Origin: Pleodorina starrii
Taxonomy: Eukaryota > Chlorophyta > Chlorophyceae > Chlamydomonadales > Volvocaceae
DNA length: 64,000 nucleotides
Direction: 5' to 3'
NCBI GenBank assembly: GCA_030267565.1
Contig: BRXU01000015.1
Coordinates: 2,851,001-2,915,000 of the forward strand
Shown here in pieces: positions 1-10,433 of this stretch. Every line of letters begins with the position of its first letter. Positions within the stretch are counted from its first letter, which is position 1. The notes under the pieces were generated by a model, which saw nothing but the letters and a program-made list of their open reading frames with translations, ran no database searches and was not told the origin of the DNA. The position numbers and the translations under genes were made by a program.

Positions 1-1424
1 CGGCAGACGGCTAGAAGGCACCGTTGCCCGCCAGCACAGGAACAGTGGAAAACTGTCGTGTCCTGTGGTGATGGAGCCTGAAGGGCCCTTGAACATACGG
101 TACAGCCTCCGCTACTGGCAGCTGCCGGTGTTGCCCGATAGGACCTGCTCACGCCGCTGCGCTGCCCGTACCGCCAGCCTGGCCGCATGGCCTTGGCAGC
201 TGCCTCCCCCCCGCAGGGCGGTACCGCGAGGTCCGAGTGCGGTGCGAGGGAAGGGGGCAGAGGTGCGGAGCCCGTTGGGTCCTGGCGGCTGGCTGGGCGA
301 GCCGCCCCTAGCTAGGTGCCGTACATGGTCACAGAGGCAGCGCGCACCGACGCAGTCCTGGTAGAATGAGTCACCGCTTTAGGATGAACCGTTTAAGGAG
401 TTGATGTTGGTGCTGCTGCAGTGGTGGGCTCCCGACCCTCGGGAGGGGAGAGCCATGAGGCGTACCGCACTTCCGCTGCGAAGGACGAAGGACAATATCA
501 ACAACATGCTGCTGTCGCCGCTGGCCCCCACCTCCCCCCGGCAGGCGGCAGCAGTGGACGCGACGCGGCACTCCGCCCCCGCGGCACTCCGACCTGCTCA
601 TCTGTTGCCACAGAGCCGCCCCCTCCACACAAACACAAATATACACACACACACGGGGTGTGTGTGCAAATGCATGCATGCACGGATGCACGAACGCCGC
701 GCAGTCACAGGGAGCGTACCGGTACTCCAGCGGTCATGACACGCTGACCCATCGATCACCGGCCTGACCTGAACCGCACGTTTCCCGCAACACGGGCGCA
801 AGACGGTTGACGAACAGCTTCGTGGCTTGGTCGCCTCATTGAATGCCTTGCACCTTTCGTACCTTTCGTACCTCTGCATCACACGTCCGGCCAACCTCCC
901 GTTGCGAGGCCTGCGGCAGCGCAGGCCGCGGCACTGCACCCGCCCGGCAGCGTGTCTGCAAAAGATTCCGCACGGCCACATGCTGCGATAGCCCTTCCTC
1001 CCAATATCCATTTATGGCAGGCTGCGATTCGCGGCCACGCCAGAAGAAGTTGTGCCAGCAGCGATGAGGGCGGGGGGGCTGAAGGCCTGACGGCGAGGGG
1101 AAGAAGAAGGGGGGAGATGGAGGCGCCGTCGTCGACCACCGTCGTCGGACGGCCGGCGGCCGCGATGGTGCCGAGACCACCAGCATCATCACCACCATAT
1201 CCCCCACCCGCCATCCACAAACCCTTAGAACAGATTCCGGATTCCAGTGTCTCCCCTCCCACCGGTTTCAATCCCCGGTGTCCGCCTCCCCCCGCCCCCC
1301 ACCCTGCAGACCGCACACAGGCACGCATGCACACCCGTCTGACCACCGCAGAAGAGAGCCACACAGCCTCCTCCTCCTCCACCTCCACGCGCGCCCGCGC
1401 CACCGCCCGGCCCCCATTAAAGTT
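1..1424. other. No gene recognised; left edge
   Basis: No open frame here has convincing splice borders or a recognisable domain. The stretch holds a short (AC)n tract near 640-660 and generally C-rich DNA. It lies beyond the likely polyadenylation site of the minus-strand DCD gene, so it may belong to the next gene to the left, whose coding part is outside the window. Confidence 0.4.
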
Positions 1425-1429
1425 TTACA
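1425..1429 (-). terminator. TGTAA polyadenylation signal candidate for the DCD gene
   Basis: TTACA on the plus strand reads TGTAA on the minus strand. TGTAA is the usual polyadenylation signal of chlamydomonad algae. It is the first one noticed downstream of the stop codon at 2463 and would give a 3' UTR of about 1 kb. A five-base motif alone is weak evidence. Confidence 0.4.
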
Positions 1430-1980
1430 TACGCAACGGAAACGAACCACATGGCCGCTCGGTCCCCCCAGCCCCCGAAAGTCTCGGCCGAGCCGTCTGG
1501 CGCCGTTGTATCCAAGCCCGCAGTTCCCTCCATTCCGTGACCCACTCCCTGTCCCCTCCCCCCCCAAATCCCCCAGCCTTGCTGCGGCGGCGCCTGCGCG
1601 ACCCTAAATGCCTACTGCCTACTGCCTACTTACCACCCCTTCTCCACGAAAACACGCAAACTCCCGACCGCATAACCTTCACACGCCCTCGGTCTCACGT
1701 ACCTCCGGCTACCTAGACCTAGGCCTGACCCTAAAACCCTAAAAACCCCGCAGCGCAAAACCACCACCACCCTGGGCACTAGCCACCCGCACTATGCCGC
1801 CGTCGCGTGCCGCAGCCGCAGCCGCAGTCACCGGCGCCAACACACACCTCTCGCTACACAACAAGCCGCCTGAACACCGCCGGCGGAACGGACGACACCA
1901 CCGGCGCCAGCGAGCCAGCCTGCGTCGAAACACACACACACACACCTTCCCCACCCCCCTTTTGGGTTCCGGGCCCGTTC

Positions 1981-2032
1981 ACTAACGCCGTCTCCGTCTC
2001 GCTGCGGTACCGGTACCTCCTTTTTACCCCCC
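1981..2032 (-). repeat. Dispersed repeat family B copy
   Basis: A copy of a roughly 50-base dispersed element with a core like CCGCTGCGGTATCTTC, an 'ACGCCGTCTCC' side and a TTTTTACC side. Here it lies in the 3' UTR of the DCD gene. Related copies occur at 21448, 38571, 39097, 58094 and 61262. Confidence 0.5.
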
Positions 2033-2264
2033 TTCCCCCATCTCCCACCCTGGGGCCCTTCTGCGCCGCAGCACAGTACCGGTACCTCCCTCGGGTCCAC
2101 CCCGCCCCCGCCCCCGCCCCCGCGTTCTGTTGGTGCCCTGCCTCTCTCTCTCGCCCTCCATCCCTTTGCGCCCGCTGCGCTGCAGGGATGCTCAGGGAGG
2201 CAGTCAGGAGGCGCCGCCACCCCTTCAGCCACACGAGGGGGACCGCCATGCGGCAGCGAGCGAT

Positions 2265-2326
2265 GCGACTGGCGACGCGACGCGACTGGCGACCCGACGC
2301 GACTGGCGACGCGACGCGACTGGCGA
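2265..2326. repeat. 17-bp tandem repeat, about 3.7 copies
   Basis: Unit GCGACTGGCGACGCGAC repeated with one substitution, inside the 3' UTR of the minus-strand DCD gene. Confidence 0.85.
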
Positions 2327-2424
2327 GACGAGGCGAGGCCCAAAGGAAGAGGGAGCCCCCAGGCGCGGATGATGCGAGCAGAAGCCGCGAGAAGGAAGGG
2401 CGGCGGCGGTCGCTGTCCCCCGCC

Positions 2425-2466
2425 CCCTGCCATACGTGGATAACACCCCCCCTCCATGCCACTCAG
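2425..2466 (+). repeat. Dispersed repeat family A copy, antisense to the DCD gene stop codon
   Basis: Contains ATACGTGGATAAC followed by a C-rich run and CACTCAG. It overlaps the end of the DCD reading frame on the opposite strand. Other copies lie at 22461, 25004, 25038, 28090, 59293 and 60259 (reversed). Confidence 0.5.
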
Positions 2467-3613
2467 TGCGTCACTGTCCCCAGACTGGTGAGATCGTCCA
2501 GGTCGCGCCAAATGTCGTCGTCGGGGTCCACCTCCGGCTCTGGTTCCGGAGCGGCGGCAGCGACAGCCGGACTAGTGCCCGTACCAGCCGGGAGAGTCAC
2601 GGCGGGTGCGGGCTGCACGACCGCCGTTGCAGCGGCGGCGGGCCCCGAGCCCGCAGCCGCGGCAAGATGCGACGTGGGGGTCGCGTCCGGTGGGAACCGC
2701 GGGGGCGGCGGCGCCGCCGCCGCCGCCGCCGCCGTTTCCAGCGCCGCGCCCGCCGCCTCCGGCGGCCCTTTCGCGCCGGATCTGGTCGGGATTGCCGCCA
2801 CCGCCGGCGTCGCACCGCCGGGGCAGGCCTCCGCGGCGCCGCCATCGGAAGTGAAAGGCGCCACACCACCGCGGGGCGCGGCGCTGCAGGGCGTCACGCA
2901 TGAGATGCCGGCGACGACGTCCTCGTGCAGCGGCGCCGGGCGGGTGGCTCCGCCGCTGCCGCCGCCGCCAAGTCGCAGCCGCGGAAGCAGCGGCTCAGTC
3001 GGACGCGCGCGACTTCCGCCGCCGCCGCCACCTCCGACGATGCCAGTTGTTGCTGCTGCTGCTGCTGCGTCGGCATCGAGCGCGGACTCCATGGGCCCCG
3101 GGATGACAGCCGCGGCCGCAGCCGTGGCTGCGTCAGAGTCCTCGGCGGCGGCGGCGGCGAGATCAACGTCTAGTGGCTGCCGCTGCTGCCGCTGCTGCTG
3201 CTGCTGCTGTTGGGATGTGGCGGACTCCTCGCACTGCGGGAGCTGCTGCTGCTGCCGGGTATGGTTGTGTGAGTGCGGGTGCGTTTCGTGCTCGGAGCGT
3301 GGGTGCTGGTGGTGGTGGTGCTGGTGCTGGTGGGGGTGGGGGTGGGATTCGTGCGCTCGGTGGGGATGGCCGCGGCGGTGGTGCTCCGACTCCGCGGGCT
3401 GCCGTGGCGGTGGCGCCAACTGCAGCGGCTGTTGTGGGTGTTTGCCCCGGCCCAGCTCCGAGCCGGGCTCCGAAACCGCTCCGGCCCCAGGCGCACGCGT
3501 TCCCAGCGACCCGCCGCCGCCGCCGCCACCGCCGCCACTGCCGCCGTGCGCAGCCCCCGTCGTGCGGCTGGTCGCCCGCCACAGCACCCCCTCGTCAACC
3601 TCAACGCTGTCGT

Positions 3614-3647
<34 letters not shown>

Positions 3648-6600
3648 GGCGGCGGCGTCAGGGAGATGCTGCTGATGCAGGTCCTCAGCTGGTGACGCAT
3701 GTGGCGGCAGCGGGTGCAGCGGTTCACCGCCGCGGCTGCGAGGATGCTCGACGCCGGCGGCGGCAGCGGCCGCGGCGCCGTCGCCAGCGGCTGCGGGCCC
3801 TCGGGACGAGTGCCGGCGCAGGGGCGCATAGTCCAGCCGATCGTCGTCCGGGGGCTGAGAAGAGGCGCGCTGTTGCGGCTGATGCGGCTGTTGGGAGGAG
3901 GTGGAGGACTGGCGAATCCGTTGGTGGGCCGTCAGCTGCTGCTGCGGCTGCTGTGGATGGGAGTGGTGCGATCGTAAATGCGGCTGCTGTGGCTCCGGTT
4001 GCTGCTGCTGCGTGGCGGCCTCTCGCGCGCGCCCGGCGGCGTCGCCGCCGCCGTCGGCGAGTCGCGCCGCCGCCGCCGCCGCCGCCACCGCCGTCTCCGA
4101 CGGCGGCGGCAGCGGTCCAGCGGACTTTGAGGAGCTGGATCCAGAATCGGAGTCGGAGCTGGATCCGGAGCCGTCGGAGCTGCTGTCGTCGTCGGATCCA
4201 GATCCAGATTCCGAGCTGGAACTCGAGTCCGAGTCGGATCCCGACCCCGACCGGGACTCCGACTGCGACTCTGACCCGCCGCCGCCGACGGCGGCGGCGG
4301 CGGCGGCTGAAGCCGCTCCAGCGGCCCCTGACGCGCGGCGACGCGCAATGGGGCCGCTCGGGGGCACCACCGCCGCCGAAGCCGCACCCGTAGGCGCACC
4401 CGCCACGCCCGCGCCAACGCGATCACCGTCCAGGTCGCGCTGGCGGCTCCGGCCGCTGCTGGCGGCGGCGGCGGCGGCGCCGCCGCCGCCGACGGCCATC
4501 CGGTCGCGCGCCTCGTCGCGACCGCCGCCGCTGCTGGCGGCGGGGTCGGCGGCGGCGCCACCGCTGCGGTACACGTGCCTGCCCTCCCGTCCGGGGTCGC
4601 GCTCCCTGGACCGAGAACGCTCCCGACCGGCGCCCTCCCGGGCCTCCCACGCCGACCCGCGCTCCCGCCGATCGCCGGCCATGCTCCCACCACCACCGCC
4701 ACCGCCGCCGCCGCCGACGTCGCCGTCACGCGCGGCTCCACCTCCACCGCCGTCCCGGCCGCGGTCGCGCTCCCGTTCCCGCGAGATGTCCCGCTCGCGA
4801 CCGTCCCGTGGGTCGTCGCGGTACCGCCCGCTCCCGCCGCCGCGCTCCCGCTCGCACCGATCACCCGCGCGCTCCCGGCCGTCTCTTCGCGCCAAGTTGC
4901 GCGCCTGCCAGCTGCGCTCCCGCGCCTCCCGCTCGCGCGCTTCCCGCTCCCGCTCACGTGCCTCCCGATCCCGATCGCGATCGCGCGGATCCCGGTCGCG
5001 ATCCGCGTCGCGAGGCCGCTCCCGCGGCCGCTCGCCGCGCTCCCCGCCGCCGCCGCCGCCGGCGGCGCGATCTCGTGGATCCCGATCCCGCTCCCGGTCG
5101 CGTGCCTCCCGATCTCGATCTCGATCGCGCTCCCTGTCTCTGGAACGCTCCAGATCTCGATCCCGATCCCGATCACGCGGATCCCGGTCGCGATCTCGTG
5201 GATCTCGCTCACGGTCCCGATCTCGATCCCGATCGAGATCTCTCGTTCGATCGCGGATCGACGCCCCGGGTCGCTCCGAGTAGCCACCGCCGCCGCCGCC
5301 GCCACCGCCGCTGGCAGTGGCGGTAGCGGCACCCGGCCCGCCGCCGCGCTCCCTCGAACGGTCGCTATCCCGCTGTTGGACGAGCATCGACGAAGACGAC
5401 GGCAGGGGCGGAACTGCTTGCGGTAGCGACCCATGGGACGGTCCCTGCCGGTCGGGGCGCTCCGCGCCGCCGGCGTCGGCCGTCGTCTCCCCGCCGCCGC
5501 CGCCGCCACCGCCGCCACCGCTGCTGCTGGCGTTGCCGCACCCTCCGTTGCCGCTGCTGCCGCCGGGGCCGCCGCCGTCGGCGCCCCGCTCTCGCACTTC
5601 CCGGCCGAATGACGTCATCGCGTGCAGCTCCCTGCGAGCGGACCGATACGCCCAGTGGCGGGAAGAACCAGGGAGGGAGGGAGCGTGCGGCCAGGGAGAG
5701 GAAAAAGGTTTTAGCGGTTGGCAGTTTGACCAAGTCATCAGGCCAAACAGACGCCACAGCGGGAGACGCGGCAGGCAGGTACAACATCGGTACCGAAGAC
5801 GGAAAAGGCGCGGAGGCAGTGGGGCTTAGGACAGGTGTAGAATGTTGGATACGGCTGCCCCGGGCCTGCGAATCCCTGCCTTCCAAGGGCGCCACTCACG
5901 GCGTTATAACCTACACCCTGCGGGAGGAACCATCCCCCGCGCCCTTGCCCCAACACCCCCCTCCCTTCACCACCAAAACCTCCACCCACCGGTCATCGGC
6001 TGCGGTGGCCGTGTGCGCAGCCCCGCGCGCCGGCACCACCCCCGCCGCCTCCGCCGCCGCAGACGGAGCGGCTGCCCCAGACATGACGACGGCGGCGGCA
6101 GCGGAGCTTGGCGGCCGGGCTCCCTCCCGGTTGCTCTCCGAAACCGTCGGGGCCGCCGGCACCGGAGTGCGACGCCGCCCATCGTCCGTGTCAGATAGCG
6201 GCTGTGGCTGGGGCTGTGGATGCGTCTGTGACGGTGGTAACGCCGCTCCAGTGCCGTACTGCAGAGCCTGCTGCTGCTCTAGTAGGGCCGAGCCGGCGCC
6301 GCTGCCGGCGGAGGTGCTGGTGGCGGCGGCGGCGGCGGCGGCGGAGCTTACGCCGCCCGTCTGTCGCGCCGCCAGCGACGTCGTCGGGAGCGGCGGTGGC
6401 GGCGGCGTCGACGCCTCGCGCGACCGCTCGCGGCTGTCGAGGGGCGGCAGCTCAATCGGCGACCCGCGGGTCTCTCCGCCGCCGTCGCCGACGGCGGCGG
6501 CAGCAGCGGCGGCGGCGGCGCCGCCGCCAATGGAGGTGGCGGGTCGGGCATCGGCGGAAAGGCTGGTGGCGGCCGGCATTGCGATGTCCTCGTCAGCGAC

Positions 6601-7018
6601 CGCAGCGGCGCCGCCGCCGAGGACCTGCCCCGCCGCCGCAGCCACCGCCGCAGCGGCGGCCGCGGCGGCGACGCTGCCCTCCACCGCCGCCGCCGCCGCC
6701 GCGGCCTCCTTCTGCTGCTTCTCCCTCTGGCGTCTCGCGTCCTCGTCCTGCGAAGGCGAGGAGCGGCCGGCAACGCCCGCAACCGTTTTCATTCCCAATT
6801 TCTCTTTCACGAATTCTCCTTCGCCGACGTTTGATCCCGCCCATCGGCACCACCACCACCACCTCAGAGCCCCAGTTCGAACCCGGGGTGCGCCTGATAA
6901 ATGCTAATGGGTCCTGGGTCCGTCCGCCCACGTCGCCTCCCTGCCACCGCTGCGGCCGCATCTTCATTACCCCGCGAGCTCCCGCCCGGCCCGGCCACGA
7001 GCGGCCCTCCCCCTCTCC

Positions 7019-7062
<44 letters not shown>

Positions 7063-10000
7063 TCGCACACCCCGGCCCGGCCCGGCCCCCCACCTGCGAA
7101 ATTCTCTTTATACCCACCTCGAACGCCCGGTAGAGCCGCTCGCACACGCTGAGTCTCAGGTCAGTGACCAGCAGTCTGCGGGCCGAGTCCATGAGGGTCA
7201 CCCCCGCCCGCAGCGTCTCCCGCTCGGGCAGGCCGCCGGGGAAGCGAGCCACCTTTTCAAACTTGAGCTGCGGAGCGCGGAGCCGAGGAGTTGAGGAGTT
7301 GAGGAAGAGGGCGGGGCGGGAAGGGGGCGGAGGAGGAGAGGTAGGAGGGGTATGAATCACAGTCCAAACGAGCTGACACGAGCTGACACGAGCTGACACG
7401 AGCTGACATATACAGACGATCAGAAGCCAACTATCAGAAATACCGGAAATAGGCCGGAGCATAGACGATAGACGCCAGCACAGGACTGCCGGTGCCAGAG
7501 AGGAGGAGGAGGAGGAGGAGACGTACGGCAGTCACGTACCCCGACGCCAGCCAGGAAGACGCGGTGTGACCCGCCCCATCGCTGCGGCTTCACCATTTCG
7601 TGGATTACCTCCCTTCGCCTCGCTCTCCCCCTCTGCCCCCCTCTCCTACCGCGAATTTGAACCGCCAGTCGGAGGATCGGAACATCTCCAGGCCCTGCCC
7701 CGCCGCCCGGCAGTAGGGTCCGTGCAGCAGGCGGCGGTCAAAGTTCCAAAAGAACACCAGAGTGGAGGCACCGATGCTCTGAGCGGATGGGGAGGGAGGG
7801 GATGGAAACGGGGTTTCTAGGGTTCATTAGGGTTTTGATGGCGGGGACGGGGCCGGGGGCGGGAGCGGGGGCGGAAGCGGAGGGGTAAAGGTGCCTCGCT
7901 CTCGCTCATCTCTGATAAGCGAGAGCGAGACACCACACAAACACGAAAAAGGTGGGTGTTCGGGCTGTGCTGGGCGAATGGGCAACCGGACAACATCGTG
8001 CCGCAGAGGTGCAGCGGGCCGGCGGAAGACGAACCGAGTCGGCATGTGACGAAATCCGCTGAGGCGGCTGCGATGCGGGCCCCGGGCAGCCACCCCCCAC
8101 CTCCCCGCCCAGCCCCTGGAGCTGTTTGTTGTACCCTACCTACTGCCGTGTTGTGCTGTTCTCCGCCCCAGACCACCATTTCGTTGCCTCCGCTGGCGGT
8201 CAGTCTCATTGATCACCAGCACCACCGCCACTACCACCACCACCAGCACCACCACCACACACCGCCGCCACCGCCACCGCCACCAACAGCCCCACCCCAC
8301 ACGCCCGTGGCTGCGCCCGCAAACGCACCTGCATCGTGTCTCGGTCGTTGGAGCCGAAGCGGCCGCCCCGCATCACCTGACGCGGGTCCAGGGGGGGGCG
8401 ACACCGGGAGGGGTAAGAGTGAGGCGCTGGGATGGGGATGACACGGAAACCGAGACCGAGACCGAGGCCGAGGAGCCGCCAGGAGGGGTTGGGGGTGAGG
8501 CGTGGGGCAGGAGTAAGGATGTCCCCGGGGCAATAAGCTGACAACTGAAAGGTGGGTGGGTGGCTGGGAGTGGGTGGGTGGCTGGGAGTGGGTGGGTGGC
8601 TGGGAGTGGGTGGGTGGCTGGGGTGCAGGTCAAGGTCAGTGTAACAAGCTCAGGGAGGTGGCAGTGATGGGCTGCTGGAGGGACCCGCTCCGGTGCCGCC
8701 ACTTGGGTGCGGTGCTCGGCAAAAGGCGGCGCTCTCAAAAGCTGGCGGCCGCCCCATCCCACCCCCCCCGTCCCACGCTCCTCACTAATGCACGGCACCA
8801 CCGCAAGCCGATCAGCACCCCACCTCACCCTCACGTCTTTATCCCCCACCCCAGCCTGCCGCCCACCCCCGTCTCTCGTGTGTTTCTCTGAGAGGTGCCA
8901 AGCCAAGCCAGCCCCCGAGCAGCGAGTGCCCTAAACCCGCCCCCCCCCCTCACCTCGTGCATGGTGTCGTTCGAGTAGTTGAACAGCACTCCGCTCTTGA
9001 AGAGGCGGGAGATGTCCCGCAGGGGGGGGTTCACGGAGGGGCCGCGGATCACCGCCGGACCTGCGGCGGTGGCGGTGGTGGTGGTGGTGGTGGTGGTGGT
9101 GTGTGGCGGTGTGAGGGGAATCTCGATGGCAGGAAAGGCGTAGAGGACGGAGGGAGGGAGGGACGCGGTCCAACGCAACGGCACGCCTTCCGCCCCCAAC
9201 GCCTCGACAGCCGCACATATGCCTGGGCTTACAGAGCTGGTGGGTGGTTTGGTGGTTAGCGATCGGAAGTTCGGAACCCAATGCCGAAACCCACCGTCCA
9301 TCTGTGCCGGCGCCGCCGCCGGGCGGCCGACCTGCGCGTCCAACCGCCTCTCCCTGGACCGAATCGCGTCGCGATCCAGCAGCGGCGGCCGCTCCCTCGA
9401 CCGGTCGCGCTCGCGCTCCGAGCCGCCGCGCCCGCCGCTGCCGCCGCCACCGCGGTCGTACAGCGGCCTCCGCGGCTCCCTGGAGCGATCCCGCTCCCGC
9501 GACCGGTCCCGCTCGCCGCCGCCGCCGCCGCCGCGTTCCCTGGAGCGGTCACGGTCCCGTGGATCGCGATCGCCGCGGTGCGAGTAGCCGCCGCCGCGGT
9601 CGAGCGGACGGTCCCGTGGGTCACGGCGACCGCCGTCACCGTCCCGTGGGTCGCGGAAGTCCCGGTCAGAGCCGTCGTCGGTCGCCGCGGCGGCCGCGCC
9701 GCCGCCGCCGCCAGCATTAGAGGCGGCGCCTGCGGCGCCGCCGCGCCCGCCAGCGGCGGCGGCGGCACGCGGCTCGTCCTCTGCCGTACACTCCCTGCCG
9801 CGTTCGCGCCCGTCACGTCGGTCCCGGTCAAGCTCGTGAGCGTCTGACCTGCGGTGGCTGTCGTACGTCGTACGGTGGCGGGTTGCGGGGACAGCAGGCG
9901 GGGAACGCAAAGAGGAAAGAGGGGCTGGGTAAGAATGTCCCCCGGCGAATGGGGCTGTGGGTTGCGGTGGCCGTTGGCCGTTGGCGAAAGTTGCGGGGTC

Positions 10001-10293
10001 GCGCGGATTCGTAACTTAAAGTCACCAGTACGACACAAATGTATGAGCAGCACGGCATGTCACCTCCGCACGCCTCCACTTGCAGCCCCTACCCCCAGGC
10101 GCCGCAAACCAAAATCGTGCCGCCGACGCGCCTCTGCTGCACCGACCCACGGGTCACAACCCTCGACGACCCCGCAGCAGCAAACAACAACCCCGAAACG
10201 CGGCGACGGCCCTACCTCGCCACGTCGCGCTCGACGGAGGCCGTCCGCTCGCCCCACGACGGCGCCCCAGCGCTGCCAGCCGCTGAGGTGGTG

Positions 10294-10326
<33 letters not shown>

Positions 10327-10367
10327 ACCCCTGCCCCGCCGCCTGTCGCCGCGAGACCTGCGGCCAT
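2463..10367 (-). CDS. Large Arg/Asp-rich DCD-domain protein
   Basis: Eight-exon model, phases all consistent (1,688 residues): 10367-10216, 9848-9295, 9060-8954, 8376-8329, 7778-7650, 7267-7118, 6747-5990, 5631-2463. Residues about 51-225 are rich in RD/RE dipeptides. Residues about 245-355 form a DCD-type domain: GVLFNYSNDTMHEVMR, then FGSNDRDT, then VFFWNFDRRLLHG and FKFALKFEKV, matching the family's LF..N..TM..C/E....FG and FL.NF....LHG signatures. A coiled/Ala-rich middle and an exon of 1,055 residues follow, the latter with long DRDRDRERD runs, acidic Ser tracts, poly-His and a DDDIWRDLDDL tail. DCD proteins of plants act in stress and development; RD/RS-rich tails suggest a nuclear RNA role (inference). 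The start shown is ATG at 10367, but this ATG may instead lie inside an intron joining it to the upstream gene: exon 10357-10216 would then follow 10661 in phase. Confidence 0.7.
7371..7410. repeat. 10-bp tandem repeat, 4 copies
   Basis: AGCTGACACG repeated four times (last copy altered) in the intron between DCD exons 5 and 6. Confidence 0.9.
8553..8622. repeat. 19-bp tandem repeat, about 3.7 copies
   Basis: Unit like GTGGGTGGCTGGGAGTGG repeated in an intron of the DCD gene (between exons 4 and 5 is 7779-8328; this one lies between exons 3 and 4). Confidence 0.85.
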
Positions 10368-10433
10368 TGGGGTGAAACAGCAGCAGCGCCAGTAGAACGT
10401 TCGAGATGCGTTGCTATAGGAACGACAGATGGC

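Noticed and set aside
3901..5283. Plus-strand frame full of RSRSRS dipeptides (looks like an SR protein)
   Set aside because: It is the reverse reading of the RD-repeat region of the DCD gene, which is supported by eight phased exons on the minus strand.
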